Below are positions 47,391 through 63,977 of a stretch of 64,000 bases of DNA, piece by piece. The position numbers and the translations under genes are program-made. Within the stretch, counting starts at the first letter, position 1. Every line of letters starts with the position of its first letter. This stretch comes from Cheilinus undulatus (taxonomy: Eukaryota > Chordata > Actinopteri > Labriformes > Labridae), in NCBI RefSeq assembly GCF_018320785.1, contig NC_054882.1:23750719-23814718 (forward strand), in the 5' to 3' direction. Below the pieces are notes generated by a model, which was given only the letters and a program-made list of their open reading frames with translations, was not told the origin of the DNA and searched no databases.

Positions 47391-49430
47391 ACGTCCCTGA
47401 TGCATTACATTATCTCAACTGGACATCTAACGGTTATTCTAGATGATTTTCCTTGAATTTTGTGGGCCGGAGATTTTTGTGGCCAAGGCAGGGGAAGCTG
47501 AAGCGTCTGTCCCAGCCTTTCCACTGGACTGCTTGACAGCTTGCTAGCTAGCGTTAGCTTCAGAGGAGCACCGAGCAAGCCCCCAGGATCGGCGCTGCGC
47601 TGTGAAACGATTTTGGCGTAGTGGGTGAACTGGGTAATTACAGCTTCCGGGATCATCACCTGACGTACACAAGCAATTTTCGTCAACAATAACTGGAAAA
47701 TGAGCGGGTTTGAAGTAGTGGTACATATTTTAACCAAGCCTGGAGAGATTGGGGAACCCATGGTTACCGTGTAGTGGAGTATTTTATTAAATTCGTGTAA
47801 GTGGGGCAAACAGGAAGTCTGCCGGCTCGGACCATGGTATGCGACCATTGAGCAACTTTCATAGAAATGAATGAAGCGCCATCTTTGTAGACACATCCAT
47901 GACTTTTTAATATATACATCTATTGCACAGAGTCGCTGAGACAGGACCCGGATGTTGCTGGTTGCGTACTTGAAAACATGACATCATCCCTGTAGAGAAG
48001 TGGATGTCCAGGCTGCAGCAGAGGAGACAAGTTTTCGGAAATACTGGCTAAAAATGTCACACACAGTCTTCATTAATGTTAGCTATTATCAATAACCCGG
48101 TCTTGCATCCATCATGATGCGATGCTCCTCTGTGATATAAAGACTGACATTGATTTCGTTGGGCACACATTGCGCAAGGATGGAAACAAGAATTCAATAT
48201 GCAAGTAATTTGAGTTCTACAGTGCGATGAAGGATCAGAGAAAAATGAAACGTCTGAAATAAGCCTGATGCATCAATTTAAATGTTGCTTGTCAGCTGGT
48301 GTAAATTTAAGACAAGCATTATATTAAATACTGTTTTCCCTGCCTAATTATGCCTTATGTACGCATATTCAGGACCTTCCTGTGAAACAGTACTTCTCTT
48401 TCATACGTTATTCGGCCAAGGTACACCAAAGACCAAGCCAAAATCTCAAGGCACACCATGTTCATATCCATGCAAAATATGTCACGGTTGATCTCTGTTT
48501 ATTTTTTTTTAACTGTGTTTTGATTTTTCTTGAGTTAGAGAGGAGGCTCGGTGTTTTTTTTCTCTCTCACTGCAGCCTCTTTGGGGAGGGCAGGAGCACT
48601 GGGCAGTCATAGCTGCAGCTCATTAAGAGTCTTAACTGCATCCAATCTTTAGGTAATCAAGATCTCCGCTACCTTGTACTGAGCCTTCAGATGCTAGAGT
48701 ATTCCTTCTGCTGGATGAGTGGTACGTGATTCTTTTCACTAGTGTCTTTTTTTAGTGATTTTTAAAAGTTTTCCCAATACTTTGTTGTCTTTTCTCTTAC
48801 AATGTCTGCTACTCCCTGCAAGTGCTTCTACCTGCCACCAGCCAGCTAATTGTCACCTGTTTCGAACCAAAATAGGTTTGTGGCTTCAGTAGCTATCACT
48901 TTTTAGAGAAGCAATATGATTCAGTGTAACTATTACAGCTGAAGTTTTTTACTGCAAAAGCTGACATCAACAACAAAGAATGACAGTTTTCTGCAAACTT
49001 AAAGATGATCAAAATGTATTGCCTATTGATAAAAAGCAGTTTGCAAAATATAACAATCAAAGAAAGATTTTCCTTTCCACAATTAAAATGATAAAGACCT
49101 TAAATGTTTAGAAATATATATGATAGTGTATGATCTAATAATATAGTAATAGTGTACAACAAATTTTTTCTTGCCCCAAAACCTGTTTGAAAAACATTAA
49201 ATAGACATTCATACTTAAATGCATTTTATGTCAGCAAAATAATAGTTCAAATAACATAGGTCACGTTTTATCAACCTTTAGCCTTTAAAGTAAAAAAAAG
49301 AAAAGCTGCAATCTTCGCATTATTTTGAAACTATCAGGCGGAAGCGGCTGTATTAACCGGTAGTCGTAGGTTCGTTTTGGTTGGAGCCTCACTTTACAGT
49401 TAAGCTACTTTAGCAGTAACAGTCCTGTCC
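47391..49430. other. Intergenic region between divergent PPM1A and DHRS7
   Basis: About 2 kb separates the inferred PPM1A start from the DHRS7 ATG. The PPM1A-side half has more CpG and contains CTTCCGG/CCGGAT elements (47644, 47948) resembling ETS sites. The DHRS7-side half is AT-rich. No repeat family and no credible gene seen. Confidence 0.5.
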
Positions 49431-49575
49431 ATGGATATTCAGCAGATGGACTGCTGCATTGTTGCTGCACTGTGGTTGTTTATACCACTTTATTTACTTT
49501 TTCACTTTTTGTGTTTCATTTTCGCTGATGCGGACTTCACGCTGCTGTGGGCAAGCTTCATAGGACGCAAGCCAG
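49431..49575 (+). CDS. dhrs7: DHRS7 exon 1 (N-terminal membrane anchor)
   Basis: It opens MDIQQMDCC and runs through a hydrophobic helix to [18 protein letters not shown] plus one base, then a GTGGGG donor. ADxDxTLLWA is the conserved segment between anchor and catalytic domain in DHRS7. The joining G completes a Glu codon with exon 2 (GRKPE). Confidence 0.92.
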
Positions 49576-49943
49576 GTGGGGTATTTTAGCATACCTTGAA
49601 TGAAACAAGTGGGAGTATAAATACAGCTTAATAAATGCTGAAAGCATGGAGACTGTCTCAAACAAAGGGTTGAACACTGAACGCGTGTATCGCCCGACAT
49701 TTTGACACGTGTGACAACACTCATCTGACAGCTTACAGTTATGTTTAATACCTTACTGTAACTTTAGAGGTCAAACACCGTCTTTATAAGTTAATGGGGT
49801 AAAGTTTGATGTTTCACTTATTGGTTGTATGTCTGTTATTGATTCACAGACATCAAAGTGACAGCACACGTTTACATGTTTAATCTAAGCAGCACTTCAA
49901 TGCAAAATCATATTAACAGACGAGAGGCCTGCAATGCACCACT

Positions 49944-49999
<56 letters not shown>

Positions 50000-52900
50000 C
50001 ATACAATGCTTAACAAATTTATTAGACCAACTGTCATTTTTGTCTCAGAGACCATCCAGCATCATGAAGTGCTTTAATGCAGACTCTTTCATTTTCAGTG
50101 AGCTCTCCACGTTTTACCGTTTTGAACAGGAATGAGGAATTTCAAACTGAATTCACCTTTTTATACCCAAATTTGAGCCGGCTCACTGGGCTTCTCTGAG
50201 AAGTCAGAAATTAATCAAACATAACATTCAACCACTAAAACTATTTTTTCTGTTCAGGAATGCAAGTAAATAACTATAATTTGGCATATTAATCAAGAAG
50301 TAATAATGTTCTTTACTATTTTTTCAGTTTTTTGTAACTCTGTAAATTTGAAAGTTCATGGATAACAATAATAATTATATTTTAGCATTAAAAATATCAT
50401 TTGGGTTAAACAGGCTTCTACATATTGGTGTATTAACCATTGCAGAAACATAAAAGATGATTTTGGTAATTACCAGTACTGTTAATTTAAGGCAGCTGTG
50501 ACATAAACCTTACTTTGGGTGGTGGTCTAATAAATTTGTTAAGCACTGTGTGCGTGTGTATATATATATATATGTATAGGTGACCATATATACACAACTA
50601 CACCCTCTTTGATTCCAAAGTGAAAACAGATTTCTACAAAGTAATTCAATTCAACAAAAATATGTAATGTAGAATAAGTGACTGCGTAGATATAAACCCC
50701 CTTAAAGTCAGTGTTTAGTAGATACACCTTTAGCTGCAATCACAGTACTGAGTCTGTGTGGATAAGTCTCAGTTGAGCTTGTACATCTGGTCAAGTCGCA
50801 CAGGGATCAGGCGTGGGCAGCCCTTTTCTAGTCCATCCACAAATTCTCTATTGGATTGAGGTCTGGGCTTTGACTTGGCCACTCCAGAAGATTCACCTTT
50901 TTTACTTTAAATAATTTCTGTGTAGCTTCCACTGTATGCTTGTGTCATTGCTTTGCTGCAAAATAAATCCTCTCCCAAGCCATTCTCTTGCAGATGGAAT
51001 AAGCCTAGAATTGCCGCATTAATCTTACCCGCTACCTTTACACACCTTCAAGGGCCAGCTTCCAAGATGCATCCCCACAGCATGATGCTGCCACCACGGG
51101 GCCTCACAGTGTTGGTGTGTGGTGTGTTTTTATTGATGTGCAGTGTTTGGTGTCCACCAAACATAGCATCTTGTCTGATGGCCAAAAAGTACCATTTTGG
51201 TCTCATCAGACTAAAGAACTTTCTTCGACTTGACCATGGAGTCTCCAACATGCCTTTTGGGAAACTCTAGTGGAGATTTAATTTGAGTTTTCTTCAGCAT
51301 GCTTCTCTCCCATTAAGATTTTACCGAAAGATTTTGAAGAACCTGGGCTACAGTTGTTATATGGAGAGTCTCTCTAATCTCAGCTGCTGAAGCTTGTAAC
51401 TCCTTCACAGTAGTCACAGGTGTCTTGGTTGTCATTCTCACTAGTCTTCTTCTTGCAGGGTCCCACAGTTTGTGAGGACGGCCTGATCTAGGCAGATTTA
51501 CACGTCTGCCATATTCCTTTCATTTCTTGATGATGGATTAAACAGAACTCCATGGGATTTTCAGTGCCTTGGATTTTTTTGTATCCATCCCCTGACTTAT
51601 ACTTTTCAATTACTTTTTCTCTGAGATGCTTGGAGTGTTCTTTTGTCTTCATGGTGTAATGGTAGTCAGGAATACTGCCAGACCAGTGGACCTTCCAGAC
51701 ACAGGTGTCTATATACTAAAACCACTTGAGTCACATTCACTGCACTCAGGTGATCCCCATTTTACCAACTGGTCCAGAAAACAGCAGATAGACTTTCGAC
51801 TGGTTTTAACAGACGGTATCACATGACCCCTATCCTTTCTTCCCACCTGTCACTTTTAGTGTTGATTTAAAGATTTTACTGATCACTTACAAAGCTCTTA
51901 TGGGTTCATCCCCTAAGTTGATTATATTTCTGAGATGCTGACCCCTAATGAGCTATCAGGCAGCCTTAGATTTTCAGGCTGGGGTTTCCTGGTCATTCCA
52001 AAGTCGAAATTCAAATCAGCAGGAGATCGGGTGTTTGCTGTCAGGACCTGTTGATTTTGGAATGACCTGCCTGAGGAGATAAGGCCCCAAAACTCAGTAA
52101 TGTCTGTGAAATCACTCCTTAAGACTCACTTTTACAGAGTTGCTTTTATGTGATGTCTCCTTTATTCTATTTATTTATTTTTGTTATTTTATCATGTCCG
52201 TTCTGCTGCTCTTACTCTGCTTGTTTGTGCCATTTACGCCTGTTGCCATCTCGATATCAATATCATGCCATAATATCAGGCATCCCTAGAAAAACACCAA
52301 CTAATATTAGTGCCTTTGAATAATGCTCATATGAAAACAAAACACACAGTATCATTTTAAGACAGTGTATATAACTTTTTTTTTTAATCTCATGGAGAAT
52401 TAAAGATTTTTACCTGCTGACTGTGAAAGACCAGAACCAGTGGTAAACTAAACCATATAAGAAGCTATCTCTTGTTGTTGCACGGTATCAGACACAGTAA
52501 ATGACATGAACATGTCATGTGTGTTATTGTGTTCATTAGAGAAAAAGCTGAAAGGGCAGGTGGTGTGGGTCACTGGAGCTTCCAGCGGTATCGGAGAGGA
52601 GCTTGCCTATCAGCTGGCTCAGTGCGGGTCACGTCTTATCCTGTCTGCTCGACGTGAGGACGAGCTGCAGAGGGTGAAGCGCCAATGTTTAGGTGAGATA
52701 TTTTATGGTTTTTGTTATGTATTTCTCACAAGTTTTCTTTGTCCTGCTGAAAGGATCCAACTTAATCTACTCTGATATTTTATCCCAAATTCTGTAACTG
52801 TCTTTCAACACTGTGGTGTAACATTTTAGTAACTTTTGAACACAGTTTATTGAGCTTCTTTTCCCTGCACTTGTCGCACCTTTTCAAACCGACCAGAAAT

Positions 52901-55900
52901 AGCAAACAGCTTTCGACATTATACCTTAGTTAGAATTTCTGTTTTTTGTTTGTTTTTCTTTTTCTTTCGTTTGTTCTTTTAGGGCGCTCTGACCTCCAGG
53001 ATGAAGATATTCTTGTTCTCCCACTTGATTTGTTGGATAGAACGTCGCATGAAGAAAAAACTAAAACTGTCATCCAGCACTTTGGGCGTGTGAGGACAAC
53101 ACCATTGATAAAATTCTATACTTTATAGACCCCTTCTCACCAGTTTAAACAACTGCATTCAATCTATAACAGATGTAATGTATGAGCTCCCTGTGTTGTT
53201 GTTTTTCCCCCAGATTGATGTCCTTATTAACAACGGAGGCCGAAGCCAGCGCTCTCTGTGCACTGAGACCAGTGTTGATGTCTATCAGGCATTGATGGAG
53301 CTCAACTTCTTGGGTACAGTCTCCATCACCAAGCAGGTGCTGCCCTACATGACGCAGCAGGGCAGCGGGATCATTGTGACCGTGAGCAGTATTGTTGGCA
53401 TTGCAGGAGCGCCTTTGTCAACAGGATACTCTGCCAGCAAACACGCTCTTCAGGTAAAGGAAATATTATAGAAACTGACATGCAATGAGTTTGTCAGTTT
53501 CCCTTTTGTCTGTCTTAGTTATAATTCTTTAATAAATATATTATGTGATTAGCTTTCCATGTTTGTGAACACACTGTGGCTGATTGTAACTTTATTGTCT
53601 GTAGGGTTTCTTTAATTCCCTAAGGAGTGAGCTCACTGACTTTCCAAACATACTTATCAGCACAGTGTTACCAGGGCCTGTGCAATCACAGATCGTCCAC
53701 AATGCCTTCACAGAAGAACTGAACAAGGTGAGGCCTTTTATATGTTGTACATCTGATTTTGAAACTTTGAGAAATGCACCTGTAGCTGATATGCGTGGTT
53801 TGATATTATGGCAGCTGTTTTGTTCCTTTCTTTACCTTAGCCGGTGTCCTCAGCTGGTAGTCAGGAACACAAGATGCCAACAAGTCGGTGTGTGCGTTTA
53901 ATGCTGGTGGGAATTTCCAATAAAATCAAGGAAATGTGGATTGCACAGCAGCCCTTTCTCCTGTTTTTCTACGCCTGGCAGTACACTCCCACAATCGCCT
54001 GGATGGCCACAAATCTGTTAGGCAGAAAAAGGGTGCAGAATTTTAAAGCTGGTCTGGTAGGTAAACAAAACTATGCCTTTAAACCTCAGAATTTGTTCAG
54101 TTGAATCTTATGCAGTAGATCTGGTGCAGGAGTTGCATCTCTGAGAAGACAATGTGCAAAACACTGCCACCCTTTGTTTGGATTTATAATAAAATAACAC
54201 TTTGCAGGGTATGCTGATAGTTTAGCTTGGACACAGTCATGTTAAGGAATCCTATTTTCACATTATTCATTAAAGTGCTTGTGAAACAGTGAAAGTATGA
54301 GACTAACACATGCATGTAAATGTATCATTAATCTCTGCAAATGTGAAGGGCAACATTTTTTTCCTCAGCAGAGATTGTAATAAAACTGGCTTCACTGCAT
54401 CCATCCCCATTTACAGATGGGTGATAATTTCAGTACTGTCAGGAGCAAATACTAACACGGATAGTTTAATTTCATTTACTTGTTGGTTAGTTAAAATTTG
54501 TGAATCCATATTAAAAATATGTTAAACAATTTGATAATATAATTCTATAAAATAGACTCCTGATTGACTGTAATGACCCTAAATCTTTAAGTTAGACACA
54601 CTCACTTTCTGGAAGGTGTCAATTTAAGGAATATTTCCAAATTTGGGAATGAAAATTATTGTAAAATCCGAAACATATGTCTCACCGGTATATAAGATGC
54701 CCCCCCCCCAAAAAAAAACGAAGGTTTAATCTGACTTATTGTGTGGTGATTTTCTTTGCATTAAGTCTGCAACATTTTGCTTTTGTGGAACTGTGTAGCA
54801 CTTTTTTGCTGTCTGTTTTCACCAAGTAGACTGGAGTTTGCACCTCTGTTAGCTGTAATACAGTAGTTGAGCTTTCAGCCTGTAGTAATTGTTGTAAAGT
54901 GCAGAACCACAGCCCATGAGTCGGGCTACCCACCGCTGCCCTTATCACTTGTCTTTACCTGAGGAGCTTTTCAACTAAACCAGCACTCCATGAGGTTGAT
55001 ATAGTTAACAGTTTAGCACAATTTTCTTTAAATGGTGGATTCTTTGTTTGGAGGTGTTGTGGGAATAACTGAATGAAACACCCACTTGACAACCCTTGCA
55101 AAGTGCTGGTTTTTTGCTGCCCATCAGTCAATGCAGTTGACCCGTGGAAGCCAAAAGTAAGGGCTTAACTGGGAATAGGGCTGTCTTCACTGAGCGCTTA
55201 TTCTTCCTGTAGGGCACACGTCTCTCATGTTCACTACACATCTAAAGAGGGAGAAAAGATGTTAAAAAGTGGAACCACACCTCACCAGCTAGGTCAATGT
55301 CATTATGTATTGCAGGATGTTTTGAGCAGTGAAGTGACTGCTTGGAATACTGGGGTTGAATTTTAATAGCAACAGGCTTTGTGCAATGTGTAAAGATGGC
55401 GGCTGCACATGTGGTCATTACAGCATAGTTCAGAACTTTATAGTGGTGTATCGGTTGCACTGGTATGTAAAACGCAGCCAACCTTTTGGATGAAAAAATA
55501 AGTATTAAAAGTAGGGATGCACGATATTATCGGTCTGGTATGGGTATCGGCAGATATTAGCTAAAAAGGCAAATATCGGTATCGGCAGATATCAAAATTT
55601 TTGCGGATATTTACATCCGATATTTTGCTTTTGTATTTCAGCATATATCGACTGTAAATTTTGTCCATATATATTAATAAATTAGTGGAGTTTTAGTCTG
55701 AACCAACAGATGTATGTCAGGTGAGGTCTATTTCTTTATTTATCCTCATTCTTTAAACTTGAAAGTGTTTTTAAGGACTAAAATTGTTTGACATTTTTGT
55801 CCGAAAAGGGTATTTAAATATCGGTATTTATAACGGTATCGGCTAAAATGAATCTGTAAGTATTGGCATATCGGATATTGGCAAAAATCCAATATCGTGC

Positions 55901-58125
55901 ATCCTTAATCAAAAGTGCTTCTTCACACACCCTTTTTTACAGTACTTGCAGGGCTTAAGATCAGTCTGGCTAATGTGTTACTTGAGTAAGATATAAATTG
56001 GCATAATTGAGCATAGATACACTGAAAGTGAGGGTGAAAGCCAAGTAGGCACTTTGCAGGTACAAAGGTGTTTAATGTATCCACCAATTACCCTAAAGTC
56101 TTATCAAGAATAGTATAGCTTACAAAGTAAAACAGTGAACTCAAGCTTCTTTCTGCCTAGCTAGCTGTAAAGTAGCCTAGTCTAAATTAAATTAAGTCTA
56201 GCCAAGCATGAAGTCCTTGCTAACTTTATTTTCACATTAATTGTAAAGACAACTTGACTCTGATTTCAGTAAAATTATAAATAATTTAATATGCTCAGAT
56301 GTTTAATTGACTGCTTAAGTTGGAGGGAATGTATTGAATTTGCTTAGGTCACTTAATTCATACTTAATGCATCCAACTGTCATTGCTTTTACAATAAAAG
56401 TAAGGCACAAAACTGTCAACAACTAACCAGCTCATATAGGCCTGTGTTATGTAGCAATGTGAAATAAATATGAATGTACGGGCATTTAATATTCTACCTA
56501 CAAAAAAATGTAAATATAAATATTATCTTACTCATATGTGATGGGACCAGTTTTTTGTTTTTATATTTGGCATGACAGTTGGATTAGCAGATAGCTTTGC
56601 TCCGATAAACCCCAGACTGTGACATTCTTACAATGTTAAGGGCTAAAAATACCTATATGCATATGAAGAGCAGGGCTATCTCAGCAGCAGGGGGCTCTCA
56701 GCTGTTATTGACCTTGCTTTAGTCTAATAGTCAGAAGACAGTGAGCAGGACTGCTCCCCCGCGGTACACACTGACTGACCACTGTGTCTGTTGGCCTCTG
56801 CTGGACAGTGACAGCTGAAAGCCACAAAGAAAGGTCATGTTCCAACTGACCAGACACTAGAGCGTCACTTCAGCTAGGTCTGTGAAGTATGCTTTGGAGA
56901 CAAAAAAACAACAACAGCTATAGTGCCTATAAAAAGTATTCAAACCCCCCCCCCCAGATGTTTTACCCTTTAACTGATTTTATAAATCAGTCATGGTCAA
57001 TATAATTAGGCCTTTCTGATGAAAAAAACCCCAACCCCCCATTCAACCCCTTTAAAGTGACTGAACTAATTCAACAGAAGTCCAGCTAGTAGGTACTAGT
57101 AGTCTCACAATTAGTGAAATGGGGATCACCTGTGTGCAGTCAATGTGTCTCAAGCGATTGTAGTATAGAGACACCTGTGTCTAGGGGTTCCAGTCCCTGG
57201 TTAATCAGTATTCCTGGCCACCATTACACAATCAGGACAAAAGAACACTCAAAGCAACTCAGAGAAAGGTTATTGAAAAGTATTAGTCAGGGGGATGGAT
57301 ACAAAAATAAATCCAAGGCACTGAACCTCCCCTGGAGTGCAGTTAAATCCATCATCAAGACATGGAAGGAATATAGCATGTGTAAATCTGCCTAGATCAG
57401 GCCATCCTTACAACAAGAGTGACCCTACATCAAGGAAAGGAGACTAGTGAGAGAGACTACCAAGACACCTGTGACTACTCTGAAGGAGCTAAAAGCTTCA
57501 GCAGCTGAGATGGGAGAGACTCTGCATACAACAACTGTTGCCTGGGTTCTTCACCAGTCAGAGCTTTATGAGAGAATGGCAAAGAGGAAGCCGCTGTTTA
57601 AGAAAACTAAATCTCGACTAGAGTTTGGCAAAAGGCTCGTGGGAGACCCCATGGTCAAGTGGACGCAAGTTCTTTGACCTGATGAGACCAAAATGCTGCT
57701 TTTTGGCCATCAGACAAGACGTTTTGTGCACACCAAACACTGCACATCACCCCAAACACCATTAGAATATCTATGCAATTACCTATAACACATTATGTAT
57801 TTTCTTTGACTTTTTTCTTCACTAAAGCCACATTATACTGACCATGATTGATTTATAAAATCAGTAAAATGGTACAACACCCAAAGGGGTGAATACTGTA
57901 TCTATAGCCTAACTGACTTAATATCTTAATAGTATCCTTAAACAGAGATATGACAGAGGTTAGGGCAGATTCTTCTGTCACAGCAGTACTCTAGATTCAA
58001 AAATATTATATGACAGTAATGTTTACATTTTTTCTGTGGAAAGTACTCAAAAATAACTGCTAACAGTTACCTTTTTTTCCTAGGATGCAGACTCTGCATA
58101 CTTCACAAAGCCCAAGACCTCCTGA
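49431..58125 (+). CDS. dhrs7: DHRS7, short-chain dehydrogenase/reductase 7 (SDR34C type), seven exons
   Basis: Seen: exons at 49431-49575, 52540-52692, 52983-53089, 53214-53453, 53605-53727, 53841-54056 and 58084-58125. All borders are AG/GT and phases join; total 1026 bp, 341 residues plus stop (human 339 from memory). Residues 9-31 form a hydrophobic N-terminal anchor. The Rossmann cofactor motif TGASSGIG is at 60-67, NNGG at 141-144, catalytic Ser194, Tyr207 and Lys211 (YSASK). The end DADSAYF matches the human C-terminal segment. Known of the family: NADPH-dependent, ER-membrane reductase acting on retinoids and steroids; physiological substrate unsettled. The ATG at 49431 is the first in frame; a second at 49446 would still keep the anchor. 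Introns 1 and 6 carry transposons. Confidence 0.95.
49952..50000. repeat. (CT)n(AT)n microsatellite
   Basis: CT run to 49986 followed by AT repeats up to the border of the next element. Confidence 0.9.
50004..50548. mobile_element. Tc1/mariner-type MITE
   Basis: Left end caatgcttaacaaatttatt then agacca, right end tggtctaataaatttgttaa then gcactg, flanked by TA and TG. Terminal repeats of about 28 bp, nearly perfect. No ORF. It lies in DHRS7 intron 1. Confidence 0.85.
50570..51835 (-). mobile_element. Tc1-type transposon relic
   Basis: On minus from about 51650: [15 protein letters not shown]-like, [13 protein letters not shown]-like, [20 protein letters not shown]-like, then [18 protein letters not shown] (DET.. 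region partly lost) and [17 protein letters not shown] at about 51060-51110. Stops and frameshifts. It is close kin of the copy at 56918. Lies in DHRS7 intron 1. Confidence 0.82.
51845..52290 (+). mobile_element. LINE reverse-transcriptase C-terminal fragment and tail
   Basis: In the plus direction, with frame changes, it reads [11 protein letters not shown]-like, [26 protein letters not shown], then DFGMTCLRR and [13 protein letters not shown]-like. This is the end of the ORF2 of a fish non-LTR family (LHWLPV..ITYKALHG..YL class). Inactive. Confidence 0.7.
52540..52692 (+). CDS. dhrs7: DHRS7 exon 2 (cofactor-binding TGASSGIG)
   Basis: Acceptor gtgttcattag, donor GTGAGA. Encodes [20 protein letters not shown] and on to RVKRQCL. 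The GxxxGxG glycines and the following Ala-Arg-Arg that selects NADP(H) are intact. Confidence 0.95.
52983..53089 (+). CDS. dhrs7: DHRS7 exon 3
   Basis: The acceptor follows a long T-rich tract. Encodes [18 protein letters not shown] to IQHFGR and ends in phase 0 at a GTGAGG donor. The DILVLPLDL strand is typical of this family. Confidence 0.94.
53214..53453 (+). CDS. dhrs7: DHRS7 exon 4 (catalytic residues)
   Basis: Eighty codons in phase 0. Contains NNGG (in place of the commoner NNAG), ELNFLGTVS with the structural Asn, the catalytic Ser in VSSIVG and YSASK. A strong GTAAAG donor follows. Confidence 0.96.
53605..53727 (+). CDS. dhrs7: DHRS7 exon 5
   Basis: Forty-one codons, [10 protein letters not shown] to FTEELNK, with the PGPV motif after the sixth strand that helps hold the cofactor. 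Acceptor tgtctgtag, donor GTGAGG. Confidence 0.94.
53841..54056 (+). CDS. dhrs7: DHRS7 exon 6
   Basis: Seventy-two codons, [12 protein letters not shown] through [10 protein letters not shown] and [12 protein letters not shown] to NFKAGL. It ends at CTG followed by GTAGGT, the only donor that keeps frame with the distal last exon. Reading through gives a short alternative tail ending at a TGA near 54104. Confidence 0.93.
54120..55505. other. DHRS7 last intron, first part, no gene
   Basis: AT-rich, no repeat family recognised; a C/A run at 54702-54718. Confidence 0.4.
55512..55907. mobile_element. hAT-type non-autonomous element
   Basis: Begins tagggatgcacgatattatc and ends aatatcgtgcatcctta, flanked by attaaaag (55504-55511) and atcaaaag (55908-55915), 7 of 8 matching. 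Contains many tatcggcagat words. Same family as 43425-44380. Confidence 0.8.
55916..56917. other. DHRS7 last intron, middle part, no gene
   Basis: AT-rich; nothing recognised. Confidence 0.4.
56919..57907 (+). mobile_element. Tc1-type transposon, internally deleted, N-terminal transposase half readable
   Basis: Ends: tagtgcctataaaaagtatt at the left and ggggtgaatactgtatctat at the right. The transposase reads [14 protein letters not shown], then [20 protein letters not shown] (paired-domain helix-turn-helix), [48 protein letters not shown] and up to [15 protein letters not shown] (57240-57730), where sequence jumps to the 3' end. The catalytic domain is largely missing. It lies in DHRS7 intron 6. 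Confidence 0.85.
58084..58125 (+). CDS. dhrs7: DHRS7 last exon
   Basis: After a T-rich acceptor (tttttttcctag) come thirteen codons, [13 protein letters not shown], and TGA. DADS.YF is the conserved end of DHRS7. It lies 4 kb beyond exon 6 across an intron carrying a Tc1 and a hAT-type copy. Confidence 0.9.
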   Translation, partial: DADSAYFTKPKTS

Positions 58126-58460
58126 GAGTCACTGTCACCAGGGGAAACAAGTTCAATGCATTCCTAAAGCTCACAATGGAGCAAGGAGATATGTTGTCCT
58201 GCTGAATTTGGGGTGTTTTGCCTTCTTCTTGACAAAAAACATTTAACATTTGCCTTCCTTACAAGATTTGGAAGGATTTAAGGAAAAGGGGTACACTGCT
58301 GTCATTTTTCATCTAATATGTCAAGTTAAATTCTTTATTTTCATGTTTTTGTAACTGTAAATTTCAGATTATGCAACTATGTACTGTATAACAATAACTG
58401 GATTATAAATGAACTAAGCTTTTGAATGTCTATTAAAATCTGGATACATTTTCAACCCTG
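58126..58460 (+). other. dhrs7: DHRS7 3' UTR
   Basis: Non-coding, AT-rich sequence after the stop. An ATTAAA poly(A) signal lies at 58432-58437, so cleavage near 58450-58465 is inferred. Confidence 0.6.
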
Positions 58461-58489
58461 GCAAGTCAGTCACTTAAATCACATGAAAT

Positions 58490-59218
58490 CAGCTGCTGCC
58501 AAGCTTTTTTATTATAAGTAAATACAGTTCAACATATAAAAATCAATGATATGTACAAGAGACTATGGACAATTCATTAACTTTTCATATTCAGTTGTAA
58601 ACAAGTAAAGTGTAAACAGAAGAATAGCACTACACACCTTACACATACAGCAAGACATACGCAAGGCACATCCTTGATATAAAAACAGAATTCTTCTGTA
58701 TTTGTGGACATTAGAGGGGAACTGTCTGAAAATGTGGAGTCTAAAAAGTGAAAATAAACCAAAATGTATACCTCAAGTGCCTTCTAGAGGGTAGTTGGGC
58801 AAATGTATTCACTTCTTTTAAGCACAAACACCAATAAACAAAGCACAAAAACATGAGTGCTCTTTCAAAATACAAATATTCAAAAGGATTTTTTTCTTCA
58901 ATGTGCTGTTCTTGGAGGTAGTCCACATCACAGGTTAAAATCTGATAAGTTACACAAGAGTAAATTGGTGATGCCTCTCGTTCTTCCTCTGTTGTACAGG
59001 AATTAAAGCACCAAAAAGGTCAAACATCTGTGAAGTAAAAAAAAAAAAAGTGTCCCATACAGACAATCTTTTGAAGTCCTATGACTCAACAGTTTAAAAC
59101 TCCTTGTTTGATTGAAATTTCACTTGAATTAATGTCTCCACAACAAACATTTACTGTGGAAATGGACATCTTTCTCTGGTTGTCCAAGTCAGGACAAAGG
59201 ACTGAAGAAGCCCTGAGG
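58490..59218 (-). other. pcnx4: PCNX4 3' UTR
   Basis: AT-rich non-coding sequence after the stop. An AATAAA on the minus strand (TTTATT at 58508-58513) would end the transcript near 58480-58498, almost touching the DHRS7 end. Confidence 0.6.

Positions 59219-63977
<4,759 letters not shown>

Noticed and set aside
47700-47775. Plus-strand ATG followed by 23 codons (MSGFEVVVHILTKPGEIG...)
   Set aside because: Too short, no downstream exon found that continues it.
47405-47896. Minus-strand ORF of 163 codons upstream of PPM1A
   Set aside because: No recognisable domain, competing frames, and it lies in the CpG-richer promoter area where stops are rarer. Cannot be excluded as a lineage-specific upstream exon.
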